A stretch of 64,000 nucleotides of DNA from Vibrio sp. SCSIO 43135 (GCF_023716665.1 NZ_CP071859.1:372001-436000), one strand, 5' to 3'. Shown: positions 38,266-47,433, counted from the stretch's first letter. The notes: generated from the sequence alone by a model not told the origin. Made by a program: numbers and translations.

Positions 38266-41200
38266 ATGCGTTTTACAGTTAATGGCCCTTCAATTCCTGA
38301 TGATCTTCTACTTGCAAGAGATCAAGGTCGTGTGATTTTTTTCTGTGGGGCTGGTGTTTCAAGAGCAAAAGCTGGTTTTGCTGACTTTTTTGGACTGGCT
38401 TCATCTGTAACAGCTAAGCTTGGTGTTCAAACAAATAGTGCAGCCTCTAAGCTCATCAATGTAGCACAGGAAATAACAGACAGCACGGGGGTGGAAGGTG
38501 TTGTCTCAGCTGATAAAATATTTGGATTATTAGAACGAGAATTTTTAACTCGTGATATCTATGAGGCAGTGGCGGAAGCATTAACACCGCAGTCTGATGT
38601 TGACTTAAGTGCTCACCGTACCATGCTGAAACTAGCCACCACAACTGATGGTGTAGTCCGCTTAGTTACTACAAACTTTGACCGCTTGTTCGACATTTGC
38701 AACCCTCAATTACCGACATTTACACCTCCAAAACTGCCTGACCTTTTGCATCCTAATGAGTTTGATGGTGTGGTCTACTTACACGGAAAAGTGAATGAGA
38801 GTGGAACGGGAGCTGAAAATAGTGGTTTCGTTCTTTCAAGTTCGGAGTTTGGTGAAGCCTATCTTGCCAATGGGTGGGCAACATCTTTTGTTAAGAGTAT
38901 TCTGGAAAAATACGTTGTGGTATTTGTGGGTTATTCCGCTGACGATCCCCCAATTCAATACCTTCTAGAGGCATTAAACAAAAGTTCAAATACATTGAAT
39001 GATATTTATGCTTTTCAGATTGGAAGCCAAAGCGAAGCCTCCGCAAAATGGGCGCATAAAGGTGTCAAAGCAATTCCATTTGATCGATTTGACGCAATGT
39101 GGAAAACATTGGAAATGTGGTCAGAAAGAGCGGAAAACCCAACTCAGTGGTATCAGAGTGTAATCGAAAAAGCCCAATTGGGGCCTCAACGAATGCAAGC
39201 ATTTGAGCGTGGTCAGGTTGCACATATAGTTTCGCATGTAGAAGGTATGAAGAAACTACTCGAAGCTGATACCCTTCTTCCTGCGTCGTGGTTTCATGTG
39301 TTTGATCCTAAGTTGCGATATAAAAAACCGAAAGATGCAGTCGATCCGTTCGATTTATACTCATTAGACTCTGACCCTATTCCTCAGCGCATTGAGCCGA
39401 ACGATTTCTATACTAAACGCGAGGTACCCATAAATGCTTGGAATGCTTTTGCTATAAGTAGCCATGACTTAAAGCAAACAACAGAAAGCCACTTAGATAG
39501 TTTTTTTGGGGTGACCCAGCGTTCAACTTTGCCACCGAGGTTGAACTTTCTTGCTAGTTGGTTAGGTAAAGTAGCAGAGCAACCAGAGGCGATTTGGTGG
39601 GCTGTACAGCAACCTAACTTACACCCTTGGGTAAAGAAAATTCTCAAGTCAGATCTGACTTTTGGTCCTCGCAATATCAATCCTGTCATATATAGTGCTT
39701 GGCTTTATTTGCTAGATTTTTTGGATAGCAATAAAGATAAAAGAAGTTACAGCGACTGGTTCGATTTGAAAAGAGAAGTGGATAAGACTGGATGGACAAA
39801 TAGAGTTCTTGGTAATTTCTTTAAATGTTCTCAACCTTATATAAGCCTCTCCCTGCCATATACAACTAGAAGTTCATTGGTGACAGATGAACTGTGTTTA
39901 GAAGATTTAATCCGTCGCGAAGTCGTCTATCCTGATCTGCCAAGAGAAATAACTGTTCCTGAGGAGTGGCTTTATCAAGTAACTCGTGCCATTCGACGCA
40001 ACCTGGAAACCGCTGTAGAGTTAGAGCTAGAAGTTGGGTCTCATTGCTTCGCAATGGATGCCTCCATTGTTCGAGAAGATGATAATGAGGATCGCTACTC
40101 AAGAACTCATGGTCTATTTTCATGGGTATTGCTCTACATAAAGTACTTGGAAAAATTGGCAAGAAGCTCCATATCCGTTGCTCAAAAAGAGATGTCGTTT
40201 TGGCCTATTGACGATACCACTGTGTTCGCGAAGCTAAGAATGTGGGCATTAGGGAAAAATGATTTAGTACCAAATAATAATTTTCATTTGGTGTTCTGTA
40301 TGATTCCAAATGATGCGTTTTGGAAAAGCTCTTACCAACGTGACTTACTCCTTTCTATTGAGAATAGGTGGAAAGACTTAGAATCCAAAACTAGGCAGTG
40401 TATTGAAGAGCGGATCTTATTGGGTCCTCCTCGTTGGGAGAACGAGCCAGAAGAGCAATATAAAGAAAGAAAAGCCCGTTTGATTCTCGACAGAGCGGTA
40501 TGGTTAAGCCAACGAGGTTGCGCACTTGAGGTCGATCTACAAGGTTTAATTGATAAGTTAACTCAAGATACACCCATGTGGGATTCAAGCTTTGCTAAAG
40601 ATGCTGCAAGATCTTACGGAGCCCGTGGTGGGATAGTTACAACGGATGAAGATTTTTCAAGTCTTATCGGTATACCGCTAGAAGAAGTTCTGGTCAAGTC
40701 TAGAGAAATGTCGGGTAGACAATTTGATTTTCTTGTTGAATCAGATCCCTTTTTAGGACTGTCACGTGATAAACCTGTCCGGGCATTCTCAGCATTGAAA
40801 CGAAGTCTCAACGCAGGTGAGATACCTGAGTGGGCTTGGGATAAATTCTTATGTGTTGATAGCCGTAAAAATGATAAGCCAAAGTTGATGGCGCTGATTG
40901 CTTCAACATTATCGCAATTCTCTAGCGAACAGATCGCGGAAGTTATGCGACCTATTTGTTATTGGTTAAGACAATCGAGCAAAGTTTTAGCTGAAAACTA
41001 CTACGACATATTTGTTGGGCTTGTTCGTAAGACCATCAGTTCTATTAAGCAACATCCATCAAAAAGTATTTCTTCAATAGTAAGAGGGAGTGATAGCCCT
41101 GACTGGGCTATGGAATCAATCAATTCACCAATCGGGTACTTATTAGAGGCTATATTTCATGATCCTCATATAGCAAATCGCGAAGAGGGGAAAGGTTTAC

Positions 41201-42021
41201 CTGAAAATTGGTTGTGCTTAATTGAAGAGCTACTTGGATTACCAAATGATTTACGTCGATATGCACTGGTTTTGCTTGCCAGAAAACTAAGCTGGTTTTT
41301 TTGGGTAGATTCAAACTGGACTAGAGTACACTTATTATCTGCTCTTGAGTCGCAAGAAGAAGATTATGACGCTCTTTGGGCCGGAGTGTTATGGGAGGGG
41401 GTGACAGGGAAGGAGCTTTTTTCTATCCTCAAGCCGTACCTACTAAAGTTGAGCTACTCAGGGAACTTTGAGCGTCATAGAAATTTAGAGTCTGTTGTTG
41501 GTCTAGTTTTTTCTGCTTGGAAGCTGATTGATGACGAGTCATCAGAAAGATGGGTATCAGACCTAGAATTGCGAGATGTTCTCATTAAAACAGATGATAC
41601 GTTTCGATGCCAATTTCTATGGCGAGCACGGCATGGAGATGACATTGAATGGCTACCGGATTTAGAAAAATTACTTATCAATGTCTGGCCTAAGCACCTT
41701 GTTGCAAAGTCGTCTGAAGTTTCTTCTCGTTTGTGTGAGATCGCATTCTGGTCAGAGTCTGACTTTGTAAAGGTAGCTCAATTAATTTTGCCATTATTAA
41801 CAAAGTTTGACCGCAATCATCATCTACACATTCATGGAAACGATCTCGCAAAAGAACATCCAGCAGAGTTTCTATCTATTCTAGATGCTGTACTACCAGA
41901 TGATATCAATATCTGGCCATATGGCGTTGGTGATTACATAGAAGAACTGAGTGAAACCAATGCAGAGTTGAGAAAAGACGAGCGTCTTATTGAACTTCGC
42001 AGAAAATGGGATTCAAGGTAG
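38266..42021 (+). CDS. Large SIR2-domain protein, probable NAD-depleting anti-phage effector
   Basis: A 1251-residue protein with an N-terminal SIR2 domain. The NAD-binding segment 'FFCGAGVSRAKAG' is at residues 25-37. 'VTTNFDRLFD' carries the conserved Asn137 and Asp139, 'YLHGKVN' the catalytic His173, and 'FVGYSADDPPIQYLLEAL' (about 224-241) the last SIR2 motif. The remaining ~950 residues are helical and repeat-like without recognised motifs, as in the sensor halves of defence-associated sirtuins (DSR-type), which deplete NAD after phage sensing. It stands alone with its own terminator, so it is probably a one-gene system. RBS AAGGA before ATG 38266. The DSR1/DSR2 subtype cannot be fixed here. 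Confidence 0.82.
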   Translation: MRFTVNGPSIPDDLLLARDQGRVIFFCGAGVSRAKAGFADFFGLASSVTAKLGVQTNSAASKLINVAQEITDSTGVEGVVSADKIFGLLEREFLTRDIYEAVAEALTPQSDVDLSAHRTMLKLATTTDGVVRLVTTNFDRLFDICNPQLPTFTPPKLPDLLHPNEFDGVVYLHGKVNESGTGAENSGFVLSSSEFGEAYLANGWATSFVKSILEKYVVVFVGYSADDPPIQYLLEALNKSSNTLNDIYAFQIGSQSEASAKWAHKGVKAIPFDRFDAMWKTLEMWSERAENPTQWYQSVIEKAQLGPQRMQAFERGQVAHIVSHVEGMKKLLEADTLLPASWFHVFDPKLRYKKPKDAVDPFDLYSLDSDPIPQRIEPNDFYTKREVPINAWNAFAISSHDLKQTTESHLDSFFGVTQRSTLPPRLNFLASWLGKVAEQPEAIWWAVQQPNLHPWVKKILKSDLTFGPRNINPVIYSAWLYLLDFLDSNKDKRSYSDWFDLKREVDKTGWTNRVLGNFFKCSQPYISLSLPYTTRSSLVTDELCLEDLIRREVVYPDLPREITVPEEWLYQVTRAIRRNLETAVELELEVGSHCFAMDASIVREDDNEDRYSRTHGLFSWVLLYIKYLEKLARSSISVAQKEMSFWPIDDTTVFAKLRMWALGKNDLVPNNNFHLVFCMIPNDAFWKSSYQRDLLLSIENRWKDLESKTRQCIEERILLGPPRWENEPEEQYKERKARLILDRAVWLSQRGCALEVDLQGLIDKLTQDTPMWDSSFAKDAARSYGARGGIVTTDEDFSSLIGIPLEEVLVKSREMSGRQFDFLVESDPFLGLSRDKPVRAFSALKRSLNAGEIPEWAWDKFLCVDSRKNDKPKLMALIASTLSQFSSEQIAEVMRPICYWLRQSSKVLAENYYDIFVGLVRKTISSIKQHPSKSISSIVRGSDSPDWAMESINSPIGYLLEAIFHDPHIANREEGKGLPENWLCLIEELLGLPNDLRRYALVLLARKLSWFFWVDSNWTRVHLLSALESQEEDYDALWAGVLWEGVTGKELFSILKPYLLKLSYSGNFERHRNLESVVGLVFSAWKLIDDESSERWVSDLELRDVLIKTDDTFRCQFLWRARHGDDIEWLPDLEKLLINVWPKHLVAKSSEVSSRLCEIAFWSESDFVKVAQLILPLLTKFDRNHHLHIHGNDLAKEHPAEFLSILDAVLPDDINIWPYGVGDYIEELSETNAELRKDERLIELRRKWDSR

Positions 42022-42061
42022 ATTTTACAGGGCATGTAGTTTAGGAATTCTTATGCTTTAC

Positions 42062-42095
42062 AAGTGAGTTGAGGTGGTCGCCCCAACTCACTTTT
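42062..42095 (+). terminator. Terminator after the SIR2 gene
   Basis: Perfect 10-bp stem AAGTGAGTTG / CAACTCACTT with a 12-base loop and TTTT. Confidence 0.85.
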
Positions 42096-42194
42096 GTCCA
42101 GAACCGTTTCACTCGGCATTTTCTAGAGCGACAGTGCCCCAATAAAACATAGGGTAGACACTCTTCACTAAACTAATGAGTTCGTCTAGATCTG

Positions 42195-42241
42195 CATTTG
42201 GGTAAGAATTGGTAAATGATTTACCAATTCTTACCCAAATG
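42195..42241. repeat. 47-bp perfect palindrome, copy 2
   Basis: Two 23-nt arms (left arm CATTTGGGTAAGAATTGGTA plus AAT) around a single G at 42218. It differs from copy 1 by one base in each arm, and the two changes compensate each other, so the palindrome is kept. It lies in non-coding DNA. Confidence 0.9.
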
Positions 42242-42298
42242 AGCGATCTAATAATTTAGCTACCCATTTAGTCATCTGTTTTTGGCCGGAAAACTCTA

Positions 42299-42375
42299 TA
42301 TCTCAAGCTGTTTCAACGTAACAACTTCCACGTTCTAGCGTGAAGGAGCAGAAGCTATGAATTTTATCTATAGAT
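42299..42375 (-). pseudogene. Decayed 3' fragment of the 105-residue gene
   Basis: On the minus strand this stretch reads 'ASAPSR*NVEVVTLKQLEI', which matches 'TSAPPHYCVEVVTLKQLGV' at the end of the gene at 34776-35093, but with stop codons. Its distance from palindrome copy 2 (about 60 bp) equals that of the intact gene from copy 1 (58 bp). Upstream similarity fades within about 80 bp. The remaining 42376-42713 stretch holds nothing I can identify. Confidence 0.75.
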
Positions 42376-42713
42376 TACTTACAATTGGCACAACGCCTGC
42401 CAACCGAACTCTGGCTCATCTTTGCCCCAATATGAGTTAACGCAAACATTCATCATTATTCTCTCGGTGTGGATTTTTCATCCAAACGCTAATCTGAAGT
42501 CCAAATTGTTAGAAATGAGAGTTTCTTATTATTTGGTATCGAAAGGGATGGAAGGCTTTCTAACCTAGATGAAGTAAACGATTTTTCAATTTGGTGATCC
42601 AGAAGGCAAAAACCTTACTTAAAGTATGCAACTTCACGTAGTGACTCGTTGTTCATCTGTAGGAGTGTCGATAAAATAGGTGGATAACAATCAGGGAGTT
42701 ATAGGTAAAGTCA

Positions 42714-43814
42714 GTGGCTGAAACTAAACATATCGGCGCAATTGCAGAAATCATTTCTAGTCAAATCTTTAATGAAATGAAGTGGCGTACAGGTGATGAA
42801 ACAGACGTAAACTGGAAATGCTGCATGGATTCGCATTTAACCAAGGCGCAGCGTGAAGCAAAGAAACCAAAGGAAAAAACACATCCTACTGATATCGTTT
42901 TTTCTTATTCAGACCCGTATGACAGTGAAGTAACGATCTACGTTCAAACAGATCTTAAATCGTACAAGAAGTCTACAATTGAAAACTACAGGGGTATCCG
43001 TTCAACTATTAGTAGCCTTGCTCAACAGGTAGAGTGCTCGCAAAAAAGTCCTGAATGGCGTGGTAAATATTTGCTGAAACAACCTAGCAAATACAAAGTT
43101 CATGGCATGCTATTTATCTATAACCACGACAATGAATACGACGACGAACTATTTGATAAGCTAAGTGGTGTTCCTAATTCAGAATACAGCATGCCTGAAA
43201 ACTCTATGATGGCAGTTTTCGACCCTAGGCTGATTCGTTTCTTGCTTAGTACTGTTGAAGAAATCAACAAGCGTAGAAATATTCCAGCTGATACTACTGC
43301 TCAAGAAATCTTATGGCAGAAGATTCCTGATCGAGAGAAATGTAGTTTTTTCTACCCTGACAAGCACAACAAGCTGTCCGTGAAGGGGGGGGGCTCTTCT
43401 GCGTCATTGGAAATGATTACATCTGGTATGTTGATGTTTTCTTACGAACATGATTTTTTTAAGCACATCGAAGGCGATAAAGTAATCACCGACCGTAAGA
43501 AGATTCTAAACATTTTTTGGGATGAAGATGTTAAGTCCAAAGAAGCATTTGTATTTGTTCTCGAATACATTTTTAACTATCAATTGCTGAATCAGTTTGA
43601 TCGCATTTACATCAGCACACCATTTTCATCGACTTCAGGTACGTATCTAAAAGACGCAATTACTTACTACGCAGGAAAGTATTCGTTTAACAGCCAACAG
43701 CTTAAAACGGTTCGAGAGAACATCATTTCAATTCCAATCCATACCAAAACGGTATCGATTTATGATTTCCAAGTTGGTAGTGAACAGCACAATCGCATTT
43801 GTAACTTTGAGTAA
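42714..43814 (+). CDS. Unknown three-gene operon, gene 1: PD-(D/E)XK-like protein
   Basis: A 366-residue protein of unrecognised family. The N-terminus 'GAIAEIISSQIFNEMKWRT' (Glu12) and the pair 'HPTDIVFSY' (Asp60) with 'YVQTDLKSYKK' (Asp80-x-Lys82) fit the layout of a PD-(D/E)XK nuclease core: helix with Glu, Asp at a strand start, then D-x-K on the next strand. The rest has no motif I can name. GTG start at 42714 with a weak upstream GGAG. Gene 2 begins 11 bp downstream. The nuclease assignment is inference from motif spacing. Confidence 0.65.
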   Translation: MAETKHIGAIAEIISSQIFNEMKWRTGDETDVNWKCCMDSHLTKAQREAKKPKEKTHPTDIVFSYSDPYDSEVTIYVQTDLKSYKKSTIENYRGIRSTISSLAQQVECSQKSPEWRGKYLLKQPSKYKVHGMLFIYNHDNEYDDELFDKLSGVPNSEYSMPENSMMAVFDPRLIRFLLSTVEEINKRRNIPADTTAQEILWQKIPDREKCSFFYPDKHNKLSVKGGGSSASLEMITSGMLMFSYEHDFFKHIEGDKVITDRKKILNIFWDEDVKSKEAFVFVLEYIFNYQLLNQFDRIYISTPFSSTSGTYLKDAITYYAGKYSFNSQQLKTVRENIISIPIHTKTVSIYDFQVGSEQHNRICNFE

Positions 43815-43825
43815 GGCAGAAAATA

Positions 43826-45037
43826 ATGAATAAGTACCAAGCAACACTATTCGCAAATGAAAGCGACATCTACACTGCCTTGCATTCAAACAAAGCGAAG
43901 ATGGCTGAAGGCGCACTGCGAAAAATTGCTTTTGATCGAGGGTTAATTTTTCCAAAGAAGCTGGAACGTGAAGACCTAGTAGAAAAGATTTCCGATTTAC
44001 CATTCTCTTACTCGCATGTAGAAAAGATTCAAAAGAAACTTGCTTCAAATTCCAGTCAGGATCTGTTTTCTGTAAAACGCATTTTTAATGATGTTGAAGG
44101 TTTCGATAACTTCAATATTGACGACCTATATGACGTTGTCGAGATTGTTAAGCAAGAGCGTCCACCAATGCTTGGTAGCGAAACGATTGAACACTTTGCC
44201 GCGCCCGGCATGTACGTGATATCAATCGAATATACGGAATTTGATTTCAAGCGCAGTAAGTTCCAACAACGTAAGATGTATGGTGGTGAAATTCGTTTCA
44301 TTGTACATCCTAGCTATGTTTCGGTTCGTTTTAACTACACAAAGCGAATTAAAGAAATTCTTGGGAAAGTAATTGATAAGTACCAAGAAAAGCAGAAGTG
44401 CAAGATTTGCATTCGTGAAATTGATCTATCAAGTATTACTGAAGCTCAGCATCGCAACGCTTTTGCTGAAAACATGTACGACTTCGACTCTTTATACACG
44501 AGTAAATCAGGGTTTAGCTATGCTGGGCTAGAAAAAGTACGTGTAAGTAAGATCCACACTGCATTAGAACAGCCAACGTCTGTTGAATTGGATGATGACT
44601 CTGACGAAGAACGTGATGATTTTGAACTGGATGCAAAAGCCGATGATAAAGACAATAAGACATTTATCGATAATGCTTCATATGACGGAAAATCATTAGT
44701 GAATACCACACAGATCGAAGATCTATGTAAAGATGGTTTTTACCGTAGTCAGATCAAATGGAAGTCGAAAGCTACATTCTTAACGGGCGCACCTGTAATC
44801 ACCTTTGAACTGGCTTTTGATGAGAAATACAAAGCACAAGATCTGAAGTTTAAAATCATTAGCAAAGAAACATCAGGCATGCCTGATACTAAAGAAAAGC
44901 TAAATGACGCAGAATTTGACCAAGTGATTGCACACCTAGAAGAGCATATCTTTGTGGTAAACGACATCATTCAAGAAGAATACGCACAACAATTTCAATC
45001 TGCAACACCAGAACCTGACAAGCAGGAGGCTAGTTGA
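43826..45037 (+). CDS. Unknown three-gene operon, gene 2
   Basis: A 403-residue cytosolic protein that I do not recognise. The N-terminal ~70 residues are helical and basic ('EGALRKIAFDRGLIFPKKLE') and may be a small nucleic-acid-binding domain. The middle is alpha/beta with 'GMYVISIEYTEFDF' and 'GEIRFIVHPSYVSVRFNYT'. A highly acidic linker at about 252-275 ('LDDDSDEERDDFELDAKADD') separates the C-terminal domain ('YRSQIKWKSKATFLTGAPVI'). Stop and next start overlap by one base, so genes 2 and 3 are co-translated. Confidence 0.65.
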   Translation: MNKYQATLFANESDIYTALHSNKAKMAEGALRKIAFDRGLIFPKKLEREDLVEKISDLPFSYSHVEKIQKKLASNSSQDLFSVKRIFNDVEGFDNFNIDDLYDVVEIVKQERPPMLGSETIEHFAAPGMYVISIEYTEFDFKRSKFQQRKMYGGEIRFIVHPSYVSVRFNYTKRIKEILGKVIDKYQEKQKCKICIREIDLSSITEAQHRNAFAENMYDFDSLYTSKSGFSYAGLEKVRVSKIHTALEQPTSVELDDDSDEERDDFELDAKADDKDNKTFIDNASYDGKSLVNTTQIEDLCKDGFYRSQIKWKSKATFLTGAPVITFELAFDEKYKAQDLKFKIISKETSGMPDTKEKLNDAEFDQVIAHLEEHIFVVNDIIQEEYAQQFQSATPEPDKQEAS

Positions 45038-45687
45038 TGGTTAAGGTAAAACTATACAAGGTCGATCAGATACCTATAGAAAAGATTGTCCGTGCGAACC
45101 TCGCACATAGGCAGTACGATCATGACACAGGCTTTGGGTTTGAAGTAATTGATGACGATGAAGAATTCATCATCCAATTCACAGAACGCCAAATCCTTAA
45201 ACAAGAAATCGAAACACTTGACGGTAGCGTTTCGACTATTGAATCGGTCTCTTACATTAAAGTGAAGTTCGGTATTCGATTTGGAACTAAGCATGCAGTC
45301 TACGTCATAGATCCACCTAGAAGCATGAAGCACCCATTTGAAATGATAAGGACACTGTTTGGTTCTGACTGTAACTTACAGCCCGCTGAATTCGATTTGA
45401 AAACGTTGTTGCTAATTTTTGATGCAAGCTACAAACATGTAATTAAATCTATGTCACTGTCCAACATCCATTGTGATGCTAACACTTTGGCTAAGACAAA
45501 GATTGTAAGCTCAAAGGACTTACATCCGTTCTATTTGAATAATTACAGTGATACTAAAGCTGTAATTGACATAATTCATATGGAAGTTGATGGCATTGAT
45601 GTTGAATTATCTCGTACAGGGCGTTTTCGCTTGCATGAAGCCAAACTACCGAGATTTATGCTTATGCTTGAACATTCATTCCAGTAA
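45037..45687 (+). CDS. Unknown three-gene operon, gene 3
   Basis: A 216-residue protein of unknown function, alpha/beta, with no signal or membrane segment. I start at ATG 45037, which overlaps the stop of gene 2 and follows AGGAGG by 7 nt; the TTG just upstream is less likely. The segment 'YIKVKFGIRFGTKHAVYVID' resembles 'GEIRFIVHPSYVSVRFNYT' of gene 2 in shape, so the two may share a fold. It always reads as the last gene of the unit; a 470-bp gap follows. Confidence 0.65.
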   Translation: MVKVKLYKVDQIPIEKIVRANLAHRQYDHDTGFGFEVIDDDEEFIIQFTERQILKQEIETLDGSVSTIESVSYIKVKFGIRFGTKHAVYVIDPPRSMKHPFEMIRTLFGSDCNLQPAEFDLKTLLLIFDASYKHVIKSMSLSNIHCDANTLAKTKIVSSKDLHPFYLNNYSDTKAVIDIIHMEVDGIDVELSRTGRFRLHEAKLPRFMLMLEHSFQ

Positions 45688-46153
45688 GCCCTTAGAAAAG
45701 ATCTAATGACTTTTTCGTTGTTATGCGCAGATAAAAGGCTTCAAGATACTCATCCTAATCTGACAGAGACGAATTTGGGTAATTAATCTAACTCGTTTCT
45801 GTCCAGAGGCTTCATAGGCTTGAAGTTTTACTGGTGGCACTTTCTCAAAAAGTGCCACTTAGCTCAGATCTGCCCCGAAATGAGTTGCGAGAGTTCAGCT
45901 ACGCGGTTCTCTAAAGCATATTTTGACCTACTTTTCCTCATGTCTAGAACTTTAACTCTGTGGCTAAATTCACTATGCCACTACAAGGTCGGTTGCTCAG
46001 CGATAAGTTCTCGTACGTTCGTGCCCCGACCTAGTTCGGAGGTGATACTGCCGTTTTTGCGATACGTTTCAGAGAAGTGCCATTGGAAATAGAGATAAGC
46101 ATTTTTAATACGTATAATTCAACTGAATATGCATTAAAAATCAGCTAGATAGG
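45688..46153. other. Intergenic region with inverted repeats
   Basis: No convincing gene. Two structures are clear. GACAGAGACGAATT (45762-45775) pairs with AACTCGTTTCTGTC (45790-45803) with two mismatches, and GTGGCACTTT (from 45833) pairs with AAAGTGCCAC (to 45858). One or both may terminate the three-gene operon. A 90-codon open frame at 45820-46092 runs through these hairpins and looks like chance. Confidence 0.5.
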
Positions 46154-47234
46154 GTGAGCCGAAAATTGAAAATATCAGAGCTATTAATGTTTACGTGCTT
46201 AGCGTTTGTTGCAGGTGTCGTAGCATGTTTGGTTGGTGGCGGTATCTTAGCGGCAATTTGGGATATGGATTGGACAAAAGCAGAGAGCGTTTCTGCCATC
46301 AGTACTAGCCTAGGGGCAATAGGAACGGTCGGAACACTGCTATTCCTTATTATTCAAAATAGGGCGTTAAGGCATGAACAAAAAGAACAATTAAAACTAA
46401 TCGCGTTCCAGAGGTACCAAGGCCATAAGGAGAGTTTTGTAAGCCTCCTCAAAAAGCTGGAAAATCAATACCGTGTTACATTCATTGATCCAGATGAGCT
46501 ATATCGAAATATTTTCCCAAGTAACAGTTTCGAGTTCTGCACATTAAAAGCCTTCATTTCAGACAGTAGCTTTCTCTCTGAGGCGGTGGAAATATATAAA
46601 CGCATAACGCATAACGCATGAAGAGAACCTGAGTGGTGACATCGGGTTAGGTCATAGGAATGTACACACTCATATCCATAACCAGCTAGAAATACAAAGA
46701 AAAATGTCGATTCGCTTTTCCAGTAATCCAGAACTGGGCGACTTGTTCAGTACTTCAAAGGTTGAAAACGTACTTGTTTTAAACATGTTTGGTGCATTTC
46801 AATATCAGAGGGCATTAAGGGGAATATTGTCAGAGCTTATAACTTTCTCCGGGCATTACATTGAAATTGGAAAGATTACCCCCCTAGCAAGGAAAGAAAA
46901 CTACCTCGCTTTCATGACGTTCTTAAATTCCTTAACTAATGGTACTGCGCTAAAACTAGAGTCAAACATTGCCCTTGAGCTTTGGATGTCCATGTATATG
47001 GCTATTGAAAAGAATCACGAGAACAAGAACGAGAAGATGCAAGCGATGCTGGGTCACATGAGAAATATTGCCCTGTCTTCCGAAGACGCACAGAGAGTTC
47101 TCTCATCTAGAAATGAGATGGAGACCTTAATTGCTGACTTCAATAGCCTTCATAGCGAAGAACGAGCTTTTATTGAGAATACTGTTCCTGACGAAATATT
47201 CAGCCTTATAAATCGATTTAGATCTTCCAACTGA
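46154..47234 (+). pseudogene. Two-TM membrane protein gene interrupted by a 7-bp frameshift
   Basis: Two adjacent frames (46154-46621, 155 codons; downstream part to 47234) become one 357-residue gene if one copy of the heptamer CGCATAA at 46601-46614 is removed. The reading then runs '...EIYKRITHEENLSGDIGLGH...' and continues without stops into 'MSIRFSSNPELGDLF...'. The N-terminus has two transmembrane helices (about residues 9-36 and 47-67), followed by a basic helical cytoplasmic part. In the current sequence the product ends after 'KRITHNA'. GTG start at 46154 with a poor RBS. Family not recognised; 2-TM effectors are frequent in defence systems. It may be phase-variable or dead. Confidence 0.75.
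46601..46619 (+). repeat. Heptamer tandem repeat causing the frameshift
   Basis: CGCATAA occurs twice in tandem (46601-46607, 46608-46614) and a partial third unit CGCAT follows. An odd copy number change of 7 bp switches frame, the usual outcome of replication slippage. Confidence 0.85.
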
Positions 47235-47433
47235 ACCAGCAGTATTTCTATTGAAGGTCCATTTAGGCGTTTTTCCTAACTCAACTTATCCGAAAATAGT
47301 ATCGCTGCATACCATCTATAACGCATTTCTGTCCCTTTCAAAGTTGTAACTCGTGAATGCAACAGTATTCTTATTACTATGAAGTCTATACAATATTCTC
47401 GCTAATAATTTCCATCGTTAGGCGAGCACTATA

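Noticed and set aside
45820..46092. 90-codon open frame on the plus strand
   Set aside because: It runs through two hairpins, has no ribosome-binding site and an unnatural composition (many Cys, Trp and Ser). Probably chance.
45688..46153. Retron non-coding RNA next to the two-TM protein gene
   Set aside because: Inverted repeats are present, but there is no reverse transcriptase gene anywhere in the island.
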